Shown here: positions 24,201-37,047 of the stretch, in pieces
How the letters are laid out: the number at the start of each line of letters is the position of its first letter
Numbering within the stretch: the stretch's first letter is position 1
Assembly (NCBI GenBank): GCA_009869945.1
Contig: WIXG01000285.1
Span: 1 to 64,000 of the forward strand
Source: Mesaphorura yosii
Taxonomy: Eukaryota > Arthropoda > Collembola > Poduromorpha > Tullbergiidae
Reading direction: 5' to 3'
Length of the DNA: 64,000 nt
The notes under the pieces: generated by a model
Seen by the model: the letters and a program-made list of their open reading frames with translations, nothing else
Databases searched by the model: none
What the model was told of the DNA's origin: nothing
Translations under genes and position numbers: made by a program

Positions 24201-27200
24201 TTTGAGTTTGCACACCGCATTGCATTGTATGCATTCTGCGCTGGTAATGACATTCATATCTCATTCTGTAGCGACTGCAGAGCAGGAATTCCTCTTCCTC
24301 TTTCTTACTTCGCTGTAGTCGCTGATGCCTGACGCAAGATCATTAAGTGAGATTTCGTTTCGGGATGTTAAAACGTTAAAAATAGAAAGTCACGAATCGG
24401 TATCTCGATTTTCAGGAAGACGAAGATGACGCGAAGTTCCACGCTGCATTTTCCTACGCGTTTTCGTTTTCCCCAACACTCGAAAATGCTGAGTTGATCG
24501 GAGTCTTGAAGATTCGTAGATTCGGTTCGCTGCGTTCAGAGTTCTTCACTTCTTCAGTTTTTGACTTGTTTGGGAGTTTTGGCTCTGTAATCGCCTGTGT
24601 CGTTGTTATTGTTCTCCGCACTGTATTGCAGCAATGGGTTAATGATAATGACGCGATGGTTTGAGGAAGGAGAACCAAAATTAGCTATTATCCATTGTTA
24701 TTGCTATTGTTGCTGGTTGCTGTCTGTTCTCTGGTTGCGGTCATTAAAGCGTGGATTTCCTTCAAAATTCCTCACAATGTAATTCCTTATGTGATTAAAT
24801 CTGCAGCTCACTGCAATCTGCGTTAATCCATAATTGAGACTGTAATTTAATGTTGATGACGTTGACACTTTTCGCTTGTGCCTTGCTTTTAGCATCGCAT
24901 GCAGTGAGTCACATTTGCGAATTGCGAGACGCGACAAATCGATCCATGCATTTTGCATTCTGCATTATGAATTACGCATTTATTTTGCGACCAGATTGCA
25001 AACGACGTCGATGGTAGACGTACAAAACGATGAACAGATTGCATTGCAAGGACCGAAGCGAAAAGCCATAAAATCTCATCTCAATACAAATCTAATAATA
25101 ATACACGGGAACACGGACGGATTTGATAACCTTCAATTTGTCTATGCGCTCTACGCGTTCATCTACGCGTACGCGTATTACGTTCTTCCTTTGTGTTCCA
25201 AGCCAAAGCCAAACCTAGCCAGGCCATCAAAGATGCGGCTGCAGTTTCCCACTGCTGCTGCAGTTTCCCACTGCTGCTGCTTGTTCATTTAAACCCCTCT
25301 TTTCATCTGCCGCGTTCGCATCTTCTCTTTACTCTTCGCATCACGTCAACGCTGAGACTGAAAAGGAACCCAAGCCAAGCCTTGGCTACAGTTGTAGTTT
25401 GAGTGTGAATCTCCGCAAAGCTAACAGCTGAGCCACAGATTTATCTTTTAGTGGACTGTGACTGAGGACAAATTTAATTTTTGTGCCGTCGTTTGCAAGC
25501 TTGAATTGAGCCGTCGTCGCGTCGTCCTCGTCTTCACGGTTAGTTGAATTGACGCTCTGTGGCATTTTGACAAATTTGTGCATCAATTGAGTCAGACAAG
25601 GATGGACATGAGGATAATTACTGTCTAGCAGTTTACAATTGGCATTGTTGGTGTCATCAGAGAATCACATCTTCGCATACAAACTAACGTGGATGCTACC
25701 AAAATACCTTTGTATTATCAAGTCATTTGTGGCTGTGAAATGCTTTTACGAACCGGCGTTGTTCTTTTGTGCTTTGGTTCTTTGGTTCCAATTCACTTTG
25801 ACTCTGTCTTTGTTTCCCGTGCAGTCCAGATTCAGACTCACATAAATTGAAATTCGCAAGTATACAGTGTTCAGTGTACAGAATTCGCATTTCGCAAAAT
25901 CAATCTGTAGTTGTAACGCAGTAAGCAATGGAATCTTGGATTTGGAATATGAAATCTTAACTTAACCGAATGCAAACGCGAATTTGAGGTAAGGAATTTG
26001 ACACGCATTTGATGCCAGGTGGCAGTGTTAATGAGAATCGTAATGGAGCGTGAACGTGAACTCACAGTTCGCGATTCGCAATTCGTGATTATGCATAATT
26101 AATTTATGCGAATGGGAATCATTAATTCACCGTACGCGTACGATTAATATCAGTCTCAGACGAGGCGTTAATGGCCGGCCGTTGTAGTTAATTCTTGTTT
26201 ATAAATTCTTTCTTGTTCTTGGTGTACTATTTGCGATTTGTGTGATGTTTGAGAATTACTGTTTGGGGTCAACGGCTCGGTTGTCGATTCGGGCTTGTTC
26301 ATTTCCATATTTGGTGACCGATCTTATGAGTCGAGTCTCTCACGTGTTTTGACACTTGACGCCTGATTCTGGCTGGCTCTCGGTTTTTGGCTATCTTCCA
26401 TCGCGAACACGAACGCGGATGCTGCATGCCCTTATAAGTTATAAATTAGGATATTCTCGCACTCAATTAATACGATTACAATTACGGTCGATCCAAATAC
26501 AGGCATTAATTTGCGATTGCATTGTTATCAGCAAAAGCAAGAGATAAGGTTTGTCATTATTGTTATTGCAATTGCAGGCTGTGGCTGCAGGTCGTCGGTC
26601 GTGGGAGTTTTTCGAGTATTCATTCGAGTTCCTCGACCGACATGTCCTGTGCAATTTTCCTCATTGCATAACTACACAAGACACAACAACGGCAGAATGG
26701 CAGAAACCACAGCCAGCCACGTAGTTTTTATTTTTGTTATTCATGCATTGAATGAGGATGGCCCATTTCGCAAACTTTGCCCTTTATGTGTCAGTAATTC
26801 TGTCAACTACTCAAAACTGGAATGGAATCTGTTGCAAAAATTGCACTGTAGTACAGGATGAATGCGTCGTGCAGCAGCATCAGCATAAACGTGATTGTTA
26901 TCAGATCAGTTTATTTTACACATGCGAAATTGGCTTAATGGCTCTGTATTTATGTAAAAGACCTTTGCTTGTACAGGTGAGTCAGTTGGCAATTCACAAT
27001 TGGCGATTGGCAAGTAGGACACGACACGCGAATGCGAGATGCGAAACTGGTTCACTTCACCGCATTATAGTCATTGTTGTTGTTTTCGTTGTCGTTGTAC
27101 GCTTTGTTATGCCCTTACGCGATTATGATTACGAATGCGCATGTGCATGCGAATGATTTTGATGCACAATGCAAATAAGTTTGCGTTTGCAATTACGTGA

Positions 27201-30200
27201 CTTTGCAACAGATTTTTGCGGCAGATTGCAAGGCAAGCTGACGCGTTATGACTTCTCGGCTCGGTGCCTGCTCAGTGATTTTCATTCTCAGCGATCCGTT
27301 GCACTCTTTAATTTTAATTCAGTCGAAGTCGAAGTCGCAGTCGTCTCTGCGAAGCGGATCTGAATCAGTCTTCGTTCACTGACCACTAAAGAAGTAGTTT
27401 TGTCTTAGCGTAGCTTAGCTCGAAGTTCTCGAGAGTTCTCTGGCTCGAAATTCTCCAACGCTATTCGCTCGTAATGTCACTGATAAGGTAGAAAATCGCA
27501 ATGCGCTATTCACCACACGAACGCGGGCTTCGACCTGTAAATTTAATCGGTCTTCTTGTGTATTGCAGTTTTGTGAAGAAGCAACTCCTCTCGCGTAGCT
27601 CCAGCTGCAATTTCCCCAAGATGGAACTTGAAATCCCGTACGCAGATCCGCCGTCTCCGTCGCCGCAAACAGCGCCAGCCGATGGCTCTCCGGGCAGCGG
27701 TGGAAGTGGCGGGAGTGGCCGGTCAAATCGGATCAAAGAGAAGATAGCCGCGCTCAAAACCAACGGGGAGCTGAGCTGGCTGAAGCGCGTGCCTGGCAAG
27801 AAGGTGACGCCGCCTGTAATCGGCTTCGGAGTTGGCATTGACGCAGTGGACGCCGCGGCTGCCGACGTTGACATCAGTCGCAGCAGCCCGGAGCAGAACG
27901 AGAACGACAACGAGAACACTGAGCCAAAGAATAACAAGGAAAGCAGCAGCGTCATCGCCGCCCGGCTTTCACTCCTCGAAAAGTCCCAAGACGGCTGGAA
28001 GAAACGGATCTCTGAATCAGATGCGACCGCGTTCACCGTGCAAGGCAGATTGGAGCGAGCGGGTAAACTGGCCAAGTCGTCGAGTGGATCTCAGTGCCAG
28101 AATAATAACGCCAAGAATTTGAACGCGGTGAATTTGTCACATGCAGCCGGCGGAGGCAGTGGTGACGGGAAGAAGTTGTCGCTTTCCAAGCTGATGTTTA
28201 GCAAGCCACAGCACGAACTCTCGGCCTGCCTCATGAAACACCAGCAACTACAGGAAAAGGATAACAGGAAGAAACCTGTTAAAGCGAAGGATGCGAATGC
28301 CAACCTCGGCGATGGCGATGCCCTGGACGGTGGAAAAGTATCATCGCTATCGCTAGTCAAAAAGTCGCCCACCGCCACCGCCGTTCCGTTGACGCCAAGG
28401 AGCGTTAGCGCAGCAGCAGCAGCAAGATCACGGATGGAGACTTCCTCCAGCTCAGAGTCGAACCCCGAAGACGACGTGGTGCTCCGTTCCATCGCTGCAA
28501 ACGACAATGAGACGTTTACCCAATTTTTCACCAGCCCCGCCAAATCCGGAAACGCACCCAAAATCGATGACGCATCGTTCTCTTCGCTTATCAGCAGCGC
28601 TCCTGCGTCACACAAACTTCTCGGCGTTCGCCGGAACGTAAAAGTCAACCGGAAGCACGCTGCCAGCCGCAACCCAGTCAAAGCCCTCGCCGAGCGGACG
28701 ACCGCAAGCGAGCAGGCGTACTTCGAAGTGGCGCCGGAAGTTAGGGAAAGGGAACTGAAAAAGCGGGCGCAAATTGAAGGGCTTGCCAAAAGCAGCCCGA
28801 TGTCAGTCGAGGCGCTTGCGGGGCTCGCAAGCAAGGAGGATTTCTCCGCCGTGAGGCTGAAGGCTGCCGCCGCCATGTCGACCCAGGAATTCCCGTACCT
28901 GATGCTCCTTCAAATTAAGGGCAAGCGCTACGTGCAGACGCGGCTTGTGCCCCCGACGACGGCGAGTATAAACTCTGGCGACTGCTTTGTGCTGGTCACC
29001 GACGGCGGAGACACGGTTTATCAGTACATTGGCGAGTTCTCAAATCGGATGGAGCGATCCAAGCTTGCGGACGTCGTGGCCCACCTCACTCAGCGACGGG
29101 ATTTGGGCTGCGGCCCGAATTCGAAAGTGCACACGCTCGAGGAGCCTTTCAGCCCCTCCCGCTACGAGTCATTTATCAAGGCACTTGGCGGAGGTGCCAT
29201 CAAGCCGGAAGAAGACGAGCTCGGCGACGAGCACGATGAAGCCTACGAGCTGGGCGTGATCAAGACCAATCGAGTATACGAAGTGGATCCTGACAAGGAG
29301 GAGCTCGTGCCCTACGATCGCGATGAACATGGAGGCTGGGCCACCCAGCCACGGCATGCAATGCTGAAAGAAGATGCAGTCCTCGTCTTTGACTTTGGGT
29401 CCGAAATGTACGTGTGGTCAGGTTCAAAAGCCGATTTGTATTTGAAGAAACTTGGCTCCAGGCTGGCCCGGAAAATGTACGACGACGGATACAAAAAAAA
29501 TCACGGCGACGGAGAAGAATTCAGCCCGCTGACGGAAACCAAACGCCCAAGCTGGGCCTGGTTCAAACGCGTCGTACAATTCATGGAGCCGATTCTCTTC
29601 CGTGAGAAATTCTTCGACTGGCCCGACGAAGGCCGCTTCAGCAAAAACGTCAAGTCGTCGCCGAGGAAGGAAGGAGTCGAAGCCGGGTTTAATTTCCAGG
29701 CTTGCGAGCCGAAAGAAATGGACCACGCTTGGCGTGAGCTGGAAGACGCTGGGCTCGAGCTGCAAGGTTTCAACGTGGGACGAGGCGACACTGTACGAGA
29801 CAAAGAGCGCCGGACGTACGTGATCAGCACCGAAAATCTGGTCGCGTGGCACGTCTCCGAGTTTTCGACCGAAAAGGTGCCCAAGTCCGAAATGGCGCAC
29901 TTCTATTCGTGCGAAACGTACGTGATTCGCTGGTCGTACATCGTGACGACGACGGGTCGAGACTTGAAAGGCAATATCAGCAAGCAGGCGGGTATCCGAG
30001 GCCGGGAGCGAACGGCGTACTTCTTCTGGCACGGGCTTGGGTCAAGCATCACTGAGAAGGGGACGAGTGCCCTGATGACAGTGGAGTTGGACGAGGAGAA
30101 GGGACCGCAGATTCGTGTCGTGCAGGGGACCGAGCCGCCCGCGTTTCTGAACCTGTTCGAAGGGCTGATGTTCATTCACGACGGATCTCCGGAAGATTGC

Positions 30201-31371
30201 GCGAAGCGAGAGCTGGAGCGAAGGCTCTACGTCGCGATGGGCGGCCAGGAGCAGGAAGGTCACTTTCTCGAAGTGGCGCCCGAGCCAGCATCGTTCAGGA
30301 GTCGAGGGTCGTTTCTGTACCTGACCAAGAAATCCATTTTCGTGTGGCACGGGCAAAATTCGTGCTGCGCAAGCAGGAAAATTGCTGCGGCAGGTGCCAA
30401 ATATTTGTCTGTGGGCCAGAAAGTACTGGCTCAGTACTCAGGATTGCCTATCATCGAAGTGGAGGAGCTGCAGGAGCCAAAGTCCTTCTTGGACTCGTTG
30501 CAAGTGTCAAATGGCAATTTGACCAAATGGCGCGAGTCGTACGCTTCATGCACGAAGCCACAGGAGGAATCCGAGCTAGAAATCTTTCGATTCAGCACTC
30601 TGAGTGGCTCCTTCGAAGCTCTACCAGTGCCGAGCGTGCGGAGGAAGGCGACGCTCGTCGATCCGTTTCCGGTGCTGCAGGAGGAGTTGTACGGTGCCCA
30701 GCAACCATGTAAGTCAATAGGCCTGGAGCTTGGACTTTGTGGCTCGGCTCTGTGATTTAATGCTGGCTTGTTTGAATGACTTCTTTTTGCATTGCAGCCC
30801 TGTTTCTCATCAACACGCCCAACAAAACGTGGCTGTGGCAAGGCTGGCTCCAGGCTGAGGACGAAGAAAATTCCAACTCGACAACCGGCTCGCTTTCTTA
30901 TCGCTGGGCTGCGGAACGCAAGGCGGCACTTGAAACGGCCATCAAATTCTCCGCACATCGTGGCCACAGCGTGGAAGGCTCGCTCGTGCATTCCGGGCTC
31001 GAACCACCAGAATTCCGGGCGCTTTTCCCCTGCTGGCGTGTGAATGAGGAGGCGGCCGCCTACAACGCGGGAAAATCGCCGTGCATGTCCCTCGTCGACG
31101 CTTTGCGCCCGTTCAAGAAATCGAGTTACACACTGGAGGAGCTGCAAGCTCGGCCCGAAGGAGTGGACGTACTGAAGTTGGAGGCTTATCTCAGTGACGA
31201 AGATTTCGAGGTAAATCGCATGTGAAATTTTCGGGTTTTAATGAATTAATTGTCAAAGTCAATGAATTTTGCTTAATTTTTTAGAATTTACTGAAAATGA
31301 GTCGTGAAGAGTTTGGAAAACTACAGTCATGGAAGAAAACTGAACTGAAGAAGCAGGCGGGACTCTTTTAA
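21264..31371 (+). CDS. SVIL: Supervillin (villin/gelsolin family, membrane-associated actin/myosin scaffold)
   Basis: Six exons, 21264..21597, 21728..22111, 23133..23922, 27569..30708, 30798..31210 and 31285..31371, join in phases 1,1,2,1,0 without a break to give 1715 residues. The N-terminal half is disordered, with supervillin-type repeats (LSVAEKRSLFMQIERERAG, PSLKDRVRLFNGL, ARLSLLEKSQDGWKKR...FTVQGRLERAG). Then come AGLASKEDFSAVRLK and gelsolin-like repeats from about residue 943 (YLMLLQIKGKRYVQTRLVPP, VLVFDFGSEMYVWSG, EKGTSALMTVELDEEKG). The C-terminal villin headpiece (EGVDVLKLEAYLSDEDFE...KKTELKKQAGLF) is complete. Supervillin links F-actin, myosin II and membranes in spreading, cytokinesis and muscle. 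Introns 3 and 4 regions (1.0 and 3.6 kb) are large for this window. An internal ATG at 27621 could start a shorter isoform. Confidence 0.93.
22112..23132. other. Supervillin intron 2
   Basis: About 1 kb, AT-rich, with short TGACATGAC-type direct repeats near 22148..22172. No coding exon is recognised. Confidence 0.6.
23923..27568. other. Supervillin intron 3, 3.6 kb
   Basis: No exon is recognised, and reading phase is kept without one. It contains two GCCGGCCGT sites (about 24032 and 26173), TACGCGTACGCGTA at 25164..25177 and CGTACGCGTACG at 26131..26142. An alternative promoter for a short supervillin form could lie at its right end; this is inference. Confidence 0.5.
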
Positions 31372-32540
31372 TCGGACGACATGGATATTGAATTCCTGAT
31401 CTTGATCTTACAGAATTACCTGAGAATCCCGACGCTTGTAAGCCACGTTTCTTCTTCCCAGACCATTTAAGATTTATGAATTTTACCTTCGAACTGGACT
31501 AGACTGCTTGACGAAAGAAATACGAATACGAGTATATATATGTGGTTTAAATATTTTTAAGTCTCTTGTGTCAATATTATCATTATGCGACTACAATTAC
31601 GAATTATTACTCGTAATTCACCAAACTGCACTAAAATGCTAGTCTTAAAACTAAGCCGATCCTGCTGACGCTGAGGATCTGTATTAAATATTTCTCATTC
31701 TCCTCGCTGTTGTGCGTTCGAATGTGGAATAAACTCTATTTCTCGATTTAACTCAATTTGCTTTGCGTCTTGGCTTGAGCTTCCTGCATAATTCGTATTT
31801 CGCCATTTTGTGTTTCGTCAGCGATTGACGATCCGCAGAAGAGACTTTACGACTCCGACAGCTTTAAGTGCACTGCCGTCGCCGTCCTCGCGTTTCCGTC
31901 GATTTTGAATTGTGACTTATATGACTTGCAAATAAACAGAGTACGCGTACGTACGTCAAGAGATTTATTACCCAACCCAATACCATCATCAGCCATGCCA
32001 TGTTATAAATATGGACATCCTCCTCGTTGTCGTCGTCGCTTTTTTGCCGAGCCGCTGCTGCTGCTGCCGTGATTTTTGGGGAGTGGTTCCACTTTCAAGA
32101 TTCAATTACAGAGTAATACAAATACGCCACGTTTATAACGTAGCGTTGTACCGTGGAACTGATGTAAGTCAAGTCACAAATGTGATGTAGTTGTGAACTG
32201 TGAATTGTGAATCAGATTCAACGATGATCTCATCTTCATCTCACTTTCGTCTGGTGTTCTGCTGGAGTGGAATGTGGAATTTGCTCCTGTTGCTGCTGCT
32301 CAGATTTGGGACGGCTATTTTTAATTCAGTTTGAGTTTTACTATTTGACTTGACTTGAGCTGCGTGTACTGTAAAAAGTAAAAACTAAGCACAGCACTGA
32401 ACACAGAAGAATTCAAATTTGGACTCGGACGTCTTCCTTCGATTTCAGTCTTCCATACTCCGTGAGATCTGACCTTCATCTTTACCTTCAAAGCCATCAA
32501 TCTTCACTCGTTCGTGGGCTGATCAGTTAATTGATCCAAA
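31372..32540. other. Intergenic after supervillin
   Basis: AATAAA at 31728..31733 fits the supervillin 3' end. Also a GTACGCGTACGTACGT run at 31941..31956 and a short CTG repeat near 32055. No gene. Confidence 0.45.
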
Positions 32541-33204
32541 ATGCCAGTAAACACATCGATATTCCAGGGTCTGCGTGGAATCCTTCGGATCGCGACGCTG
32601 GTAAGTGAAAACAGTGCGTGCGATGCTGACACTGCTGCGAATACTTCGGAATTGTATCGCCTTGCAACTGAATTCCTGAATTTGACCATCTCAGGTGATT
32701 GGAATCATTGATCTGGGCGTCACCGCCGACAAATACTTCAGAATTGGCAAAGAAGAGTTTTACTTGGCCATCGTAGTCATTGCATTCTTATTCTCGCTGG
32801 TGTGGACGATCCTGCTCTTGCTAGGAGTGCTGGGCGAGGACAAGGCGGATCTTGTCAAGAACATTGACTCCATCGGGCACATGGTTATCGGAATCCTGCT
32901 CCTGATTGCCACCATCTGCTGGTTCATAAGCGTACTCCAAATTGGCGACCCCTGTAACATTCGCTTGCATACGTATTATTATCAGCTTGCTTATCATTAC
33001 GGGTGCTCGTCTGCGATCTACCCGCTTCGGGTCATTGCCGGGGTAAGCTAAAATCCATGAACCATGAAATGATTCGGATTTGTCCCAGCTGCATTTGTTA
33101 CTCAATTCTGATTTCCTCGATTGCACTGATTCCAGATTCTTGGCCTTATCAACGGAGTCGTGTACATCGTCCTGGGATCGTTCGTCTTCACAGGAAGAGG
33201 CTAA
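32541..33204 (+). CDS. Small four-helix membrane protein, MARVEL-like, tandem copy 1
   Basis: Three exons, 32541..32600, 32695..33042 and 33136..33204, all phase 0, give 158 residues. Four hydrophobic helices: LRIATLVIGIIDLGVT, YLAIVVIAFLFSLVWTILLL, GHMVIGILLLIATICWF and LRVIAGILGLINGVVYIVLG. A short Cys-containing loop lies between helices 3 and 4, and the end is SFVFTGRG. Topology and length resemble MARVEL-domain proteins of membrane apposition and vesicle traffic, but the assignment is by pattern only. AATAAA at 33386..33391. The next gene is a paralogue with the same exon plan. Confidence 0.75.
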
Positions 33205-33805
33205 AGTCATTTCAGCATTTCTGTTAAAGAATTTACAAGTTAAACCGTAACCAGTTAACCACCGAGCCATTCAAGCTTCAGAGCTCCAGCTCCTTTAGAG
33301 GGCCGGCCGACTTCCAGTCCATGGCATCTGCTTAAAAGACGTGCTTATGATTCTGTTAACCTTCTCAATTCGATTCAAGCTATTAAATAAAGCATCCTTA
33401 AAAAGGAACCGCTCCGGTGCACGCACGCGTGCATTGTGTATTTAAAGCACTTTATTGCTTTAAGCAATTCTGCGGGCGCCGATGCGGGTTGTGGAATACT
33501 AGGAAGCGAAGAAACTAGCACCGAAACAGCACGGATTTATGCTAAGCTAAGCTATAAGCTCCAAAAATTAGGACATCTATTTTTAATTCTACGTGTTGAT
33601 CTCACTTGGATACAGCGACCGACGCGACGCTGGTCGAAGATCTACTCCTCTTCGGCGTGTGCACGTGTGTTCTTTGCGTTGTATGTGCACGCAAAACGCG
33701 TACGCGTTCACATCCCGCACAAATTCTCTCGGACTTCAGTCACAGATTTGACTTTGACTGCCATTATTGCAATTTCATTAATTAACTCACAGTACAAAGA
33801 TAAAC
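33205..33805. other. Intergenic between 4TM paralogues
   Basis: Contains the copy 1 polyadenylation signal, a GGCCGGCC at about 33302, and an ACGCGTACGCGT run at about 33696..33708. No gene. Confidence 0.4.
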
Positions 33806-34434
33806 ATGCCGATACTTCAAGTTTTTCAAGGCCGGCCCGGTATCCTTCGCCTTGTGACGCTGGTGAGTGAAAACGAAAGCCGTGCCACGGCACGCCACGC
33901 ACGCACGCACGCGTGCGAAGGTGAATTCGAGCCTCTTTAATTTCTTATTTCATTTGTCCACTCAAATTCAGGTCATCGGACTCGTGAATCTCGCCATTAC
34001 GGCCTGCAGATACTCCTCGGACGATGCGAAAGAAGAATTCTACCTGGCCGTGCTTATCTTTACGTTTCTGTTCTCAGCCGTCTGGAGCACGATTCTCCAG
34101 ACTGGAGGGCTTGGCTCGGATCGTGCGGATCTCGTCAGAAACGCTGATCCTCTGGCGCACGTTGTGTTGGGCGTGCTGCTCCTGGTCGCGGCGACGTTCT
34201 GGACCCTCAGCGTGCGTGAAGATGACCCCTGCGAATATTTGGGGTACTGGGCCGGCTGCTCGAAGTCAAAATATTATCAGCGCGTGGTGGCTGGCGTAAG
34301 CACTCATTTTCTCAAGGTCAAGGTTGAGGCAAGTTCCGACCCATTTATTCCATTTCACGTTTTAGCTTCTTGGAATTGTCAACGGAGGTGCGTACACGGT
34401 GCTGGGTGGCTTCGTGTTCACTGGACGAGGATGA
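33806..34434 (+). CDS. Small four-helix membrane protein, MARVEL-like, tandem copy 2
   Basis: Three exons, 33806..33862, 33972..34295 and 34366..34434, all phase 0, give 149 residues. It aligns with copy 1 throughout: FQGRPGILRLVTLVIGLVNL, EEFYLAVLIFTFLFSAVWST, the DRADLVRN loop, YYQRVVAG and a nearly identical end GGFVFTGRG. The last exon has the same length as in copy 1. Two cysteines flank the loop before helix 4. Function unknown; it is probably a recent local duplicate. Confidence 0.75.
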
Positions 34435-37047
34435 GCTGGGCTGCAAGTATTCTTTATGATTTATTTTAATCACTGCCAATTTCGTCAATTTTGGCCTCAA
34501 TCAGCATCCCACCGCTTTATGGACTCAAATACTAGAAGAATCAGTCTTAGTGTTCAATTTTAGGGTTAAAGGCTCCGTCAGTTCAAAATCTAACTCTTAA
34601 TTTACCGTCCAATTGCACTTTTTAATGTACGTACTTCAGTTAATCATTGTTCTTTCATTAGAAAACTTGAAAACTCGTCTAGTCTAGAATAGAAACTAAC
34701 GTCAATGACCAAAAGTACAATACAATATACAATACAGTAATAAGTAATTGTGTAACAACAATTATCTACTATATTATTTATCAAGACTCAAGACGCTTTA
34801 TTGACATTGCTTAATTCAAATGTGTGTGAGTGTGTACTGTATTGTTTTAGTGTGTGCGTTTACCAGGTCATAAATAAGTCGAATGAATCACAATCCGTCG
34901 TTAGTCACAGTCACAGTGCAGCTGCCAGCTGCACAATGTCATTGCTATGTGAACGTCCTTTGTAAATGGTCGGTCGCACTATTTTCTCTGCTGCTGCTGC
35001 TACTGCTTCCACTTTGACAAAACAATTGACAATTAATGTCTGTATTGTTGTAATAGTTTATAGTTCGCAACTTCCGATCTTAATCTTGCATTAAATTATC
35101 CTGCCGCGTCACTGATTTCCCTTACACAATGTCAAGGAGGAGTACAAATCGCAGTGCAATGTTTTATTTCTTCAGTCTCGGTCAGTCATGCACTTTCATC
35201 TTTTGGGGTCAATGTTAGCCGCAGTCAAAGTCGAAATCGACGGAGTGAGTCAGTCAGCCGGCCAACTGGTCGACGAGTCAGGAATGTCATTTCTAAAAGT
35301 AGGTGTTTAATGGCACAACGCTAAACTGCTTAATGGCTAATGGCTCAAATGAAAATGAAAATGACAGCTGAGTAATTAATGAGTAAACTTATCAACCAAC
35401 ACTTGACGGGTTTTGCATTTGCCGTTTCGCAGAGCAGGAGAAATCCCAAAGTCAGCACAGCACCAAAAAAAACGACGAAATCTAAATGCGTGTAACAACG
35501 CAGTAATAATGCAAAAACACGAAAGACGAAGAGAACTTGAATTTAATTAAATTTGAATATTTCAGCATATAATTTTGGTGGTCATTCGCTTCATTTGTCA
35601 GCTGGCTCGTAAATAAGACGAGGATTCACATTTCGCATTTCTCGAAATTCGAAAATATGAATTATAAGCCATAATTATGAATATTTTATTGGTGTTATCG
35701 TGCACGAGCGACGAGCGATAAGCATCTTGCCGTTTCACCTCGAATAAATCAAGATTTAACGTCAGGCAAGGGCAAAGGCTAAGAAAAGAAGACGACACTC
35801 GACACGACGAAAGAAGAACCATCAACAGAGCAACAGCAACAATGCCAAAATAAATGAAGGGGAAAGGATTTTGGAGGTGGTGGTTTTGTGGAATTTGCAG
35901 CGAATTTGCACAGTTTCGCGTTTCGCAGGAAAGGAAGTGATAGTAACCTAGAACTTGATAACGCATGTACCGAATCATGAATTTCATGACGCTGTGGCCA
36001 AATTGCCACGTTTCGCCTTCGCCCACTGACAGCCGTCTCTCATCAATCCAACACTCGAATCCAAACTCAATTCAACCCAAACACGCCACGCCAAGCCCTC
36101 AACAAGTTGTTGGACGAGTTTTGTCAAGTACTTGGCTTGATGCACTTTGCACATGGCACGGCATAGCAGGGTAGTTTTGCATTTTGCGTAATTTCAACAG
36201 CCTGGCAGCCTGTAATGAGATGCAGGCTCAGAAAAGTCAGCCAAAAGTGGTGTCTCGTGCGTGCATTGTTGTGGCTTGGACGCGCCTGTGGCTTGAACAA
36301 TGAAGAGAGTTGCGACTTGCGTTTTGCGAGTTACAGCCAAAAGAAAGTAACAACAATGGTGATAGAGGCCAGAAACAGAAATTATGCGAAAACATCACAT
36401 TTTTGAACAAAATACAAACTGCCAACTGCAAGAGTAACATAACATGGCCAGGGCAGGGCGTCAAGCGTCAGGGGCCGAGGTTGAGGTTAAAGTATGTCAT
36501 TATCACGTACGTACGCGTACAACGCAGCGCAGTGGCAACGCCAGCGTACGGAACAAGCTGCATAAATAATAGATATTATGCATTAACGAGAAAATTAGTC
36601 GTTGCTGCTATTTGTCCGACTGTGATTTGCCAAAAATACGCAAACGCCTCGCGAAACGACCCCAGAAAACGACTCTCGATTTTGTGCACCAGTCGCAAGG
36701 TAGGCAAGGCAAAGGCCACGGCCAACAGTGCAAGTGCAAACTGCAAATTGCACGCACTGTCATGGTCATTGGGTCTTCTTTGGGCGAGGGCGATGGAGAG
36801 GGTGAAGATAAAAAGTAAGTCTCGTGAATTGGGCAGTTTTATTCTACTGTTGACAGCTCGCAAGTGAAGACAGGGGCAAGGGTCAAGAATTTGATAGAAA
36901 TTTGCAATTTACGGCTTTGAAGTTCAAGTTCAAATTTGTTGACTGATTAGAAGTGCTTCGAACTGAATGGATACTCGTGTGAGTATCTGGATCACCATTT
37001 GACATTGATTCTCCAAAATTCCCCAAATTGTACCCACGCTCACTAAA
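34435..37047. other. Intergenic, 2.6 kb
   Basis: No supportable gene. Open frames here lack homology signals and are interrupted by AT-rich sequence. A CACGTACGTACGCGTAC run lies at 36505..36520. Confidence 0.5.

Noticed and set aside
28091-28876. 261-codon open frame on the minus strand inside supervillin exon 4
   Set aside because: Mirror of a GC-rich coding exon in the sense gene; no domain, and the sense strand clearly encodes supervillin.
35598-36026. 142-codon minus-strand open frame
   Set aside because: No recognisable domain; hydrophobic stretches are explained by AT-rich DNA.
36310-36867. 185-codon open frame in the 34.4-37.0 kb gap
   Set aside because: Basic, compositionally random product with no domain, signal peptide, splice context or start evidence.
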